In this document: in pieces, positions 17,122 to 23,571 of the stretch
How the letters are laid out: each line of letters begins with the position of its first letter
Position numbering within the stretch: position 1 is the first letter of the stretch
Notes under the pieces: model-generated
The model's input: only the letters and a program-made list of their open reading frames with translations
Told to the model about the DNA's origin: nothing
Databases searched by the model: none
Translations under genes and position numbers: made by a program
Assembly: GCA_017509065.1 (NCBI GenBank)
Contig: JAFWQM010000207.1
Span: forward strand, 1-23,571
Direction of reading: 5' to 3'
From: Clostridia bacterium
GTDB taxonomy: Bacteria; Bacillota_A; Clostridia; Christensenellales; Aristaeellaceae
DNA: 23,571 bases

Positions 17122-18399
17122 TTACAGCACTTTCATCCCGGGCAGCAGCATCAGGGCGGGGCCTTCGTAGGGGCCATCGGTGACGGTTTCACGGGACAGG
17201 CGCATATTGGCGAGCGCGTCGCTCAGCTTGCCGCTCATGGTAATGCCCGTAACGGGCACAGTCTTTTCGCCGTCGAAGTAATACGCCAGGCGGATCTCTC
17301 CGCCGATGTAGTCATTGAACAGATCCAGCTGCAGGCCGGACAGCGAAGCGCATTCCAGGTAGGGCGACTGTTTCAGTTCGGCTTCCGTTTTTGTGCCCGC
17401 TTCCGCTTTCACGCACGGCAGGTTGCCGGTGGGCTGTTCCACTCCCATGTACTGGCCAAACCTGCTGCTGCCGAAACGGGCCTTCACCACGCCGTTTTCA
17501 ATCACGCAGGTGTCGACCAGCGCCGAGCCCTCGCTGTCAAACCAGGAAGATTTTTCGCTTCCGGGCGTTTGCGCCCGCATGGTCACGGTCAGCTTGTCGC
17601 CGCTGCCGTTTTCCTGGAGATCATCGCCGATCTCATGCAGATTGGCATGCACGTACGCTGTACCGTAATTCAGATCGTCCGTCATTTCCCACAGCAGGTC
17701 CAGGATTTCCTCGGATCGGAGCAGCACGTTGATTTCCAGGGGAGTAACGGGCTTTTTCGCCTGGAAGCGGTCACGCGCTTCCGCCATGCGGCGGGCGATC
17801 TCGGCGGTGACTTTGGCCGGGTCAAATTCCATGAACCGGTGATCCTCGTACAGCTCCACCGATTCCTCTCCTTCGGTAAAGGTGGGGATGGCTTCGATCA
17901 TCACCCGGCCCCGGCGCATCGTTTTGTTGATACCCCGGCTGTTCAGCACCCGGATCGTGTCCTTGTACAGGAAGATTTCACAGGCGTTGATGCTGCCGCC
18001 CGGCACCGTGTCCGCGGCAAACACCGCTTCGGCAATCCGCGCGCCAAGCACTTTCGGGTCAGCGAACCATACGTTGGAGGGCATATCCCTGTCCAGTTCT
18101 TCCCCGTCCGGCAGTTCATACGGCTCGTTGAACACTAACTTCGCGCGCCGGACAGCGGCGTCGATCTTCCGCTGAACATCCGCTTCGCTCATGGCGGCGG
18201 ACAGCTCGAAGGAAGAATCGCCTTTCTTGCCGTCGTGATCGACGTACACGGTCACGCCGGTGGTGACGGTGTCTGTGGCCCGAACGGTCTCCAGCCGTTC
18301 ATGCACGAAGAAAAGCTCGTAGGACTTTGTGGCCGTTTCGTTGATGCGCCAGCCGCTGAGCTGGTCATTCTTTTCCAATAACTGCTTTACCATGCTCAT
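17122..18399 (-). CDS. TldE/PmbA-family protein, non-metal-binding partner of TldD
   Basis: A 425-residue member of the TldD/PmbA (U62) family, the inactive-site partner of TldD. It lacks the HExxxH zinc motif but keeps the family fold, with the C-terminal pattern IGGEIRLAYYFDGEKTVPVTGITMSGKL and a closing region PYEGPALMLL. In E. coli the TldD-TldE heterodimer is a protease that trims peptides such as microcin B17 precursor and CcdA. The start at 18399 is chosen because its ATG overlaps the tldD stop as ATGA, the usual coupling for this pair; an ATG two codons later is also possible. Longer in-frame reading into tldD is not credible. No precursor peptide or biosynthetic gene is nearby, so a general housekeeping role is more likely. 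Confidence 0.92.
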   Translation of the reverse strand: MSMVKQLLEKNDQLSGWRINETATKSYELFFVHERLETVRATDTVTTGVTVYVDHDGKKGDSSFELSAAMSEADVQRKIDAAVRRAKLVFNEPYELPDGEELDRDMPSNVWFADPKVLGARIAEAVFAADTVPGGSINACEIFLYKDTIRVLNSRGINKTMRRGRVMIEAIPTFTEGEESVELYEDHRFMEFDPAKVTAEIARRMAEARDRFQAKKPVTPLEINVLLRSEEILDLLWEMTDDLNYGTAYVHANLHEIGDDLQENGSGDKLTVTMRAQTPGSEKSSWFDSEGSALVDTCVIENGVVKARFGSSRFGQYMGVEQPTGNLPCVKAEAGTKTEAELKQSPYLECASLSGLQLDLFNDYIGGEIRLAYYFDGEKTVPVTGITMSGKLSDALANMRLSRETVTDGPYEGPALMLLPGMKVL

Positions 18400-19793
18400 C
18401 CCAGCTTCACCCTCACTTTCAGGTTGGGCCCGCCGTCGGCCACCCGCACCCATTCCTTGTAACCCTTGCCGCACATGCCCGCGCCGATGACCTTGAAATT
18501 ATCGGACACCATGGAAATGGACTTGAGCAGCTCTGGCACGGAGCCGCTCATGACCACAGGCGACACGTAATTCTCTGTCAGTTTTCCGTCCACGATCTCG
18601 ATGCCGTATTCCGCGGTGCACTGAATCTGCCAGTTCTTGGGGTCTTCCATTCCGTTGTTGGTTTCAAAGAGCATATAGCCATGTTTAATGGAAGCAATCA
18701 TATCCTCCAGCTTGTCCTTGCCCGCTTCAAAGAAGGTGTTGGTCATGCGGGCGTAGGCTTTCCGCTTGTAGGAATCCCTGCGGCCGTTGCCGGTGGGATC
18801 GGTGCCAAGCTGCGCGGCGGAGGCCAGGTCGGAAAGGCCAGCCGCCAGGATGCCGTCCTGAATGATCTTCGTATCGTGCGCCAGCACGCCGTCATCGTCG
18901 AAGAAGTAGGAGGCTACGGAGTGGGTCGCCGCTGCGCCATCGTGCATGTTGGTGATGGGCGAAGCCACATACTGCCCCATGCAGTGCTTGGCCATAGCCC
19001 GGTCTTTCACGAACTGATCCATCTCCACCCCATGACCGAAGGCTTCATGGGCGATCAGGCCGGAGATGGAAGGATCGGTAATGACATCGTACACACCGGG
19101 TTCGATGGCCTTCGCCTGGGACAGGTGCTTTGCCAGATCGATCACATGGTCGATGCCGCCGTTCATGATCCCGATTATTTCCTTCATGCTGGAAGCGCCG
19201 TCGCTGAACCAGGCCTGGGCTGTTTTTTCGCCGTTGTAAATCGCCAGCATCATCCCGTTCACCCAGCCGTAATACTGGGACAGTTCCCGATTGGCGGTGA
19301 TGAACAGTTTGGAAACCTGATGCGGACGGATGATCGCAATCGCGTTCAGCACTTTTTCGTCCCTGGAAGCGATTTCCGCGGACAGCTTTTTGCAGGTGTC
19401 CAGCAGCGTCGCGTCGTCATAATCCGCAAAATCGTTCTCCCGGATGAAATCCTGAATCAGCAGTTCATCTGCGGGAACGGGCGTTTCGATCATTTTATCC
19501 TGCAGGGCCGCGTCCACCGCTGTTTCCCGGATGATCCTTTCAGCCAGCGCCTGCTTGTCCCCGGACACATCGTCCAGGGAATATTCGATAAACGAACGCC
19601 CGTTGTGCATTTTCAGCACGAACCCGCATTCTCCCTGGCCTTCCTGCACGGAGGACATTTTCCTGTCCGCGCGGATCGTCGCGCCGCTCACATCGGTTCC
19701 CAGGATGCTGACGTACCGGAAATGCTCTCCCAGCGCCGCCACCAATTCCCGGCAGTCCCGGCGTTTACTGTCCAAGTAGGTAGAAAAAGGCAT
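18396..19793 (-). CDS. tldD: TldD-family metalloprotease
   Basis: A 465-residue zinc metalloprotease subunit. The zinc motif His249-Glu250-x3-His254 (HEAFGH) and a conserved Cys441 in GMCGKGYK are present, as in active TldD proteins. The C-terminal VADGGPNLKVRV is also typical. It should form a barrel-like heterodimer with the TldE-like protein encoded next and cleave unfolded peptides threaded into the central cavity. The start has a near-perfect AAAGGAGG 7 nt upstream. The promoter is probably the extended -10 at 19818. Upstream, behind a terminator, lie two COG0523 metallochaperone genes. Confidence 0.95.
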   Translation of the reverse strand: MPFSTYLDSKRRDCRELVAALGEHFRYVSILGTDVSGATIRADRKMSSVQEGQGECGFVLKMHNGRSFIEYSLDDVSGDKQALAERIIRETAVDAALQDKMIETPVPADELLIQDFIRENDFADYDDATLLDTCKKLSAEIASRDEKVLNAIAIIRPHQVSKLFITANRELSQYYGWVNGMMLAIYNGEKTAQAWFSDGASSMKEIIGIMNGGIDHVIDLAKHLSQAKAIEPGVYDVITDPSISGLIAHEAFGHGVEMDQFVKDRAMAKHCMGQYVASPITNMHDGAAATHSVASYFFDDDGVLAHDTKIIQDGILAAGLSDLASAAQLGTDPTGNGRRDSYKRKAYARMTNTFFEAGKDKLEDMIASIKHGYMLFETNNGMEDPKNWQIQCTAEYGIEIVDGKLTENYVSPVVMSGSVPELLKSISMVSDNFKVIGAGMCGKGYKEWVRVADGGPNLKVRVKLG

Positions 19794-19817
19794 GTCTTAT
19801 CCTCCTTTGATAGAATC

Positions 19818-19826
19818 AGTATACCA
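19818..19826 (-). promoter_or_regulatory. Extended -10 promoter for tldD-tldE
   Basis: On minus it reads TGGTATACT: TATACT at 19818-19823 preceded by TG-n. No good -35 is present. It directly abuts the T-run of the upstream terminator. Confidence 0.5.
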
Positions 19827-19865
19827 AAAAGCCCTTTGCACACCGAAGAAAGGATGCCAAAGGGC
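19826..19865 (-). terminator. Rho-independent terminator after the CobW operon
   Basis: An 8-bp stem GCCCTTTG/CAAAGGGC (19831-19838 with 19858-19865), whose loop may pair further, followed on minus by TTTTTGG. Confidence 0.82.
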
Positions 19866-19871
19866 AGCGTA

Positions 19872-20822
19872 TCAATTGAAGGTGATGTACTTTTCCCTCG
19901 GCCGCGCGGCGGGCTCCGCGCTCACTTCGGAAAAGGTGAGGATGGCCCGCCCGTCGCCGCCGGTCATTTTATGGCATTTCGCGGTGAGCTTATAGAAGTG
20001 GCGGGTGGTGGGCTTCAGCTTGCCCTGCGTTACCCAGCCCATCTGCTGGATATCGTTGGCGCAGCAGGTCATGGCCAGGCGGCCGAAGTAATAGTATCCG
20101 TCGGGAATGGAGCTGTCCGGGAAAGGCTGGCCAACGAAGCGGACGGTCTTGCCGTCGTAGCGCTCGGGATGGTCGAGGGAGTCGATGTAGAAAATGCCCA
20201 TCTGGTCGTCGGCGATGTCGATGATCTCCGCTTTCATATCATAGGGCAAGTCCTCATCCGCGATGCCATCCTCGGAGGAACCGTCCTTGTTCTCAAACAG
20301 GATGTTGGTGTTGGGGTTCAGCGCCCGGATAGCCCGCCGCCACTGGCTCTTGGGCATGTCCTCGGTGCAGCGGTTGAACAGCACCAGGTCGGCTTCCTTC
20401 ATGGGATCGGTCAGGATGGTGCGCACGTTCGCCATGTAGTTGTCAAACGTGGTGGCATCCACCGTTGTGATCACCTGCACCACCCGCCACAGGGCAGGCA
20501 TTTCCACCTTGCCCATGTAGTCAATGGTCCACATGTTGTTATACTCGATGATGACCCGCTCGGGCTGAACCTGGGCGTCGATGCGGCGCAGGCTTTCCTC
20601 CGTCCACTGGTCCTTGTCGTCCATGGTGACCAGGGTGCAGTTGTTTTCCTTGAGCAGGGTTTCATCGTATTCCTCGATGCCCTCCTCGCAGCTGATAATC
20701 AACGTCTTTTCCCCACGTGAAAAGCCCTTGTCCTCCAGCATGGAGTGGATGAGCGTGGTCTTGCCACTCTCGATGAAGCCGGTCACGATGTAGACACCGG
20801 CAATTTTCTGTGTTGTTTTCAT
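19872..20822 (-). CDS. CobW-like GTPase fused to a DUF1980/TIGR03943-like C-terminal domain
   Basis: A 316-residue G3E-family P-loop GTPase. Walker A is GFIESGKT at 15-22, in place of the usual GFLGAGKT. The guanine-specificity motif is probably NRCTED at 150-155. The CxCC metal motif of COG0523 proteins is missing; only Cys45 lies nearby. Residues 205-316 do not look like a standard CobW C-domain. The pattern YDGKTVRFVGQ, GRLAMTCCANDIQQMGW and late PREKYI resembles the OB-like C-terminal domain of the DUF1980/TIGR03943 (YcgQ) family, including its Cys-Cys (253-254). That family usually accompanies CobW proteins and YcgR-type permeases. The gene starts 9 bp after the larger CobW gene and has AAGGA 7 nt before the ATG. 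A role in metal handling is inferred from context. Confidence 0.85.
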   Translation of the reverse strand: MKTTQKIAGVYIVTGFIESGKTTLIHSMLEDKGFSRGEKTLIISCEEGIEEYDETLLKENNCTLVTMDDKDQWTEESLRRIDAQVQPERVIIEYNNMWTIDYMGKVEMPALWRVVQVITTVDATTFDNYMANVRTILTDPMKEADLVLFNRCTEDMPKSQWRRAIRALNPNTNILFENKDGSSEDGIADEDLPYDMKAEIIDIADDQMGIFYIDSLDHPERYDGKTVRFVGQPFPDSSIPDGYYYFGRLAMTCCANDIQQMGWVTQGKLKPTTRHFYKLTAKCHKMTGGDGRAILTFSEVSAEPAARPREKYITFN

Positions 20823-20831
20823 AGCTTATCC

Positions 20832-21977
20832 TTAAATCTGGAACAGCGCCTTCAAGGCTTTCTCGTCGATATTGGTGCCAATGACCACCAGGCGGCCAGC
20901 GTAATCCGGTGCGCTGGGACGAATCTGCAGTTCGCCGGGCACATAGTCAAACTGGAACCAGTCTCCCTCGGGCTTCTGCAGGATGCCCTTGGCGCGGAGG
21001 ATCAGGCCGTATTCCTCCTGGTCGCTGAGGGCGTCGGTCATGCCGCGGATCTCGTCCTCGGTGAAGCGGCGGGCCGTTTCCACGCCGACATTCTCGAACA
21101 CTTCGTCCGCGTCGTGCTCGCCGGGATGATGGTGGTGGTGATGGTGATGCTCATGGTCATGATGATGGTGTTCGTGTTCGTCCTCGTCATGATCGTGATG
21201 ATGGTGCTCATGCTCATCTTCATCGTGGTCATGGTGATGGTGCTCATGCTCATCCTCGTCATGATCGTGATGATGGTGCTCATGCTCATCCTCGTCATGG
21301 TCATGATGGTGATGATGCTCGTGTTCGTCCTCGTCATCATCAACGTCGTCGTCCAGTTCCACATGGATTTCGATGGGCTTGCCGCTCTCGATCACTTCCA
21401 GCACGGTATCCGCGTCCAGATCGTCCCAAGGGGTGGTGATGATGCGGGCATCGGGATGCTGCTCCAGAATGAGAGCGCGGCTCTTTTCCACCCGGTCGGC
21501 GGACAAAAGCTGAGTGCGGCTGAAAACGATGGTGGCGGCGGACTTCACCTGGTCGATGAAAAATTCGCCGAAGTTCTTCATATACATGCGGCACTTGCCC
21601 GCGTCCACCACGGTGGCGCAGCCCGCGATGGTCAGATCGTCATGGCGGGTTTTCGCTTTCTCCACGGCGGCGATGATTTCGCTCAGCTTGCCAACGCCGG
21701 TAGGCTCCACCAGGATGCGGTCGGGATGATAGGTGTCGATCAGCTCGTCGATGGACTTCTGGAAGTCGCCTGCCAGGGTGCAGCAGATGCAGCCGGAATT
21801 GAGTTCTGTCACGGTGATGCCGGAATCCTTCATGAAGCTTCCGTCGATACCGATTTCACCGTACTCGTTTTCCAGCAGGATGACCTTTTCCTTGGCGATT
21901 TTGCCGCCCAGGAGCTTTTTAATCAGCGTGGTTTTGCCGGCGCCGAGAAACCCGGAAATAATGTTGACCTTTGCCAT
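20832..21977 (-). CDS. COG0523 (CobW-like) metallochaperone GTPase with His-rich repeat insert
   Basis: A 381-residue G3E GTPase. Walker A GFLGAGKT (9-16), the metal motif C-I-C-C (63-66, in NSGCICC) and EPTGVG (91-96) are intact. Residues 209-289 between the GTPase and C-terminal domains are almost wholly His, Asp and Glu: five units of about DEDEHEHHHHDH (the first with one extra His), then a run of eight His, roughly 40 His in all. Such stretches bind Zn2+, Ni2+ or Co2+. COG0523 proteins deliver or insert metals, often under zinc shortage. The C-terminal domain (about 295-381) contains the expected GILQKPEGDWFQFDYVPGE region. It is the first gene of a two-gene operon. Confidence 0.95.
   Translation of the reverse strand: MAKVNIISGFLGAGKTTLIKKLLGGKIAKEKVILLENEYGEIGIDGSFMKDSGITVTELNSGCICCTLAGDFQKSIDELIDTYHPDRILVEPTGVGKLSEIIAAVEKAKTRHDDLTIAGCATVVDAGKCRMYMKNFGEFFIDQVKSAATIVFSRTQLLSADRVEKSRALILEQHPDARIITTPWDDLDADTVLEVIESGKPIEIHVELDDDVDDDEDEHEHHHHHDHDEDEHEHHHHDHDEDEHEHHHHDHDEDEHEHHHHDHDEDEHEHHHHDHEHHHHHHHHPGEHDADEVFENVGVETARRFTEDEIRGMTDALSDQEEYGLILRAKGILQKPEGDWFQFDYVPGELQIRPSAPDYAGRLVVIGTNIDEKALKALFQI
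21126..21353 (-). repeat. 36-bp tandem repeats encoding the His/Asp/Glu insert
   Basis: Five copies of a 12-codon unit, one with an added His codon, span about 21153-21335. They are flanked by an Asp-rich start and an eight-His end. Copies differ at synonymous positions, so they are not all recent duplicates. The copy number may vary between strains. Confidence 0.9.
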
Positions 21978-22036
21978 AACCCTTTTCTCTCCTTCGCGTC
22001 GCAGAAGATTTTTCCATTCTCTCTGCCGCAGTATTT

Positions 22037-22045
22037 ATTATATCA
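22037..22045 (-). promoter_or_regulatory. Extended -10 promoter for the CobW operon
   Basis: TGATATAAT on minus: a perfect TATAAT (22037-22042) with TG-n. A TTGACA also occurs only 7 bp upstream of the -10, too close to pair with it. I see no clear Zur-type operator. Confidence 0.55.
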
Positions 22046-22073
22046 GATATGTCAAGGGGTTTTACCATGCGTT

Positions 22074-23234
22074 TTAAAAGCTTCCGACGCGCATGCGGAT
22101 CTTGAGTATCAATATCCGCAGTACGCTTTCCTCGATGCGCGCCATGGATAATTCCCCCTGGCTGACAGCCGTCTGAATCGCGTGAACCGCCTTGCTCAGA
22201 TCGGGCGGAAGCAGCAGGATATCCGCTCCCGCATTCAGCGCGGCCACGCATTCCTGGCCCGTTTTATAGTTGGAAGCGATCACGTTCATCCGCAGCGAAT
22301 CCGTGACCACCACGCCCTGATATCCCAGTTCCCCGCGCAGCAGACCATTTATAACCTGCTGTGATGTTGAAGCGGGAATCTCTTCCTCCATCAGGCGCAT
22401 CAGTCCATGGGACACCATGATCATTTCAATTTTACTGACAATCGCGTCCCGGAAGGGAACCCATTCCCAGGCGCGCATCTCCTCCACCGTCCGCCTGATC
22501 GACAGTTTTTTCAGCGTCACGCCCTCAAAGGAGCCGCGGCCGGGAAAATGCGTATAGCAGGGCGTTACGCCCCCTTCCCGCAAGCCCTTCGCCATGGCGG
22601 ACGCAAGACGGGACACCGTTACGGGGTCATTGCTGTACATCTGCATCCCGTCAACATAGTCATCCAGCGCGGTATCGGCGGGCGGCGCGAACGACAGGTT
22701 GATCCCGAGCGGGGCAAGATAACCCGAAACATACTGCCCGGCAGCATACGCCATGTTTTCGTCACGGGCTTTCCCGATCTCATCCGGCGAGGGGGCCAGG
22801 CTGTAGCCTAATTTGTTCGCCACGCGGGACACGAGGCCGCCTTCTTCATCCACCGCGATGAACAGCGGATACATCCCGGCTGCGTTCGCCTGGGCGTTCA
22901 TCTGTTCCATCAGCTGCCGAACCTGCGCTTCCGACTCGATGTTCTGCCCGAACAGCATCACCCCGCCGACGGGATACAGCGTGAACACGTTTCCCGCATC
23001 AGGCAGCGCGGCCACACGCTTTTCCCCCGTCAGCGCTTCCGGCGTAACGATGAACAGCTGGCAGATTTTTTCCAGATCGCTCATGCGGCGTATCATCACC
23101 GTCGCCTGGAAAACCGGGTCCGGCGCGGCCTGCTCATCATCGTCGATCACTACGTAGCTTTCCTCCGCCCGGGCGGCTCCCACGATGCAGGGCAGCAGGC
23201 AAAGCATCAGAATCCATACCGTAAACTTCCGCAA
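22074..23234 (-). CDS. Exported GH3/NagZ-fold protein, catalytic dyad apparently lost
   Basis: A 386-residue protein with a Sec signal peptide (cleavage near ARA|E at 23-24) and one GH3 N-terminal domain, the fold of the N-acetylglucosaminidase NagZ. DEEGG (129-133), the nucleophile Asp312 in VVTDSLRM and GAD (336-338) are preserved. The substrate loop normally KHFPGHGDT..DSH reads THFPGRGSF..VTL from 228: Lys becomes Thr, the second His becomes Arg, and the Asp-x-His acid/base dyad becomes Val-Thr-Leu. It is probably a weak or inactive hydrolase, or a glycan-binding protein. The start is TTG, supported by AAGGAGG 7 nt upstream and by the signal peptide. Its promoter is at 23262-23291. Confidence 0.88.
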   Translation of the reverse strand: MRKFTVWILMLCLLPCIVGAARAEESYVVIDDDEQAAPDPVFQATVMIRRMSDLEKICQLFIVTPEALTGEKRVAALPDAGNVFTLYPVGGVMLFGQNIESEAQVRQLMEQMNAQANAAGMYPLFIAVDEEGGLVSRVANKLGYSLAPSPDEIGKARDENMAYAAGQYVSGYLAPLGINLSFAPPADTALDDYVDGMQMYSNDPVTVSRLASAMAKGLREGGVTPCYTHFPGRGSFEGVTLKKLSIRRTVEEMRAWEWVPFRDAIVSKIEMIMVSHGLMRLMEEEIPASTSQQVINGLLRGELGYQGVVVTDSLRMNVIASNYKTGQECVAALNAGADILLLPPDLSKAVHAIQTAVSQGELSMARIEESVLRILILKIRMRVGSF

Positions 23235-23261
23235 AGCGCTTCCTCCTTCTTTGGTTTTCCC

Positions 23262-23291
23262 ATTGTAGCACAGTTACCTATTCTTTCGCAA
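23262..23291 (-). promoter_or_regulatory. Promoter for the GH3-fold gene
   Basis: TTGCGA (23286-23291), an 18-bp spacer and TACAAT (23262-23267) on minus, 27 bp upstream of the TTG start. Confidence 0.65.
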
Positions 23292-23312
23292 TCTTTCTTT
23301 TTTACTACATTA

Positions 23313-23357
23313 CTGGGGGAAACCGGTCTTTGCTGCCCAAAGAGCGGTTTCCCCCAG
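23313..23357. repeat. Long imperfect palindrome (13-bp stem with inner stem)
   Basis: Outer stem 23313-23325 with 23345-23357, perfect over 13 bp, and an inner stem CTTTG/CAAAG (23328-23332 with 23338-23342). It is followed by a C-rich run and then A-rich sequence. There is no T-run, so it is not a standard terminator. It lies between the GH3 gene promoter and the terminal repeat and looks like a dispersed palindromic element. Confidence 0.8.
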
Positions 23358-23432
23358 ACCCCCTTCCGAGAAAGGCGAAAGGCAAATATTTGGGATTAAG
23401 GGAAAAAAATTCGCCACGACAATTTATTACTT

Positions 23433-23571
23433 TATTGCTCGCCCAACTAAATCATGAATTATCTGCGGGCGATAAATCGGTCCATCCTGCGTCACTCAAC
23501 CTTGAAATATCCTTCGGCCCTGGGCTGCCGCCCGGCCTCCGCTAAAAACAATCCACCGGATTGTTTTTCGA
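23433..23571. repeat. Right copy of 139-bp contig-terminal inverted repeat
   Basis: Exact reverse complement of 2-140. The internal 11-bp hairpin maps to 23544-23568. Bases 23358-23432, between the palindrome and this repeat, are A-rich and show no gene or signal I can name. Confidence 0.9.

Noticed and set aside
17122..19793. A RiPP (microcin-like) biosynthetic locus suggested by tldD-tldE
   Set aside because: There is no small precursor gene, cyclodehydratase, radical SAM enzyme or exporter nearby. The pair is widespread as housekeeping genes.
20745..22151. Met/Val/Ile-rich apparent transmembrane stretch on plus
   Set aside because: It is the complement of the His/Asp/Glu codon repeat in the CobW gene (CAT/GAT codons read as ATG/ATC). 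It is a by-product of the repeat, not a membrane protein.

Overview
This is a 23.6 kb piece of a GC-rich bacterial chromosome, most likely from an uncultured member of the Clostridia (Bacillota). The evidence is strong Shine-Dalgarno sites, the nadK-argR-recN gene order, a T-box leader on thrS, a SAM-I (S-box) riboswitch on metK, and a TIGR04086-type membrane protein. The short signal peptides ending in A-x-A|E and the many exported proteins of unknown function suggest Christensenellales/Aristaeellaceae-like gut bacteria, but that placement is recollection, not proof. There are 18 protein genes, two riboswitches and several clear promoters and terminators. I see no rRNA, tRNA, CRISPR array, transposase, integrase or phage gene.

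Layout. Bases 1-140 and 23433-23571 are copies of one 139-bp repeat in inverted orientation, so the contig probably ends in a dispersed repeat. From 154 to 9281 everything is on the minus strand. In transcription order the genes are nadK, argR and recN, then three exported proteins of about 475-500 residues that look like distant paralogues (genes C, B and A), then an Est30-like esterase overlapping a Nudix hydrolase. A threonylcarbamoyl-AMP synthase (sua5/tsaC type) reads plus from a divergent promoter at 9376-9404. It converges on a 201-aa protein of unknown function, which is followed by the TIGR04086-like protein on plus.

The centre holds thrS (minus) and metK (plus), read divergently from strong promoters. 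Each has its own riboswitch: a T-box with an ACC threonine specifier for thrS and a SAM-I aptamer for metK. The alternative pairings of both switches can be read from the sequence. Next, all on minus, come a GPH-type sugar:cation symporter, a tldD-tldE protease pair, a two-gene COG0523 (CobW-like) metallochaperone operon, and an exported GH3-fold protein.

Points of interest: the three-gene exported family; a GH3/NagZ-like protein that keeps the nucleophile but appears to have lost the Asp-His acid/base dyad; a CobW GTPase fused to a DUF1980/TIGR03943-like domain, next to a COG0523 protein with five 12-residue His/Asp/Glu repeats; a threonyl-tRNA synthetase without the N-terminal TGS domain; and a MetK with Tyr in place of a normally invariant active-site Asp. 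I found no wholly new multi-gene system that the sequence alone can prove. The exported trio and the metallochaperone pair are the best candidates for follow-up.
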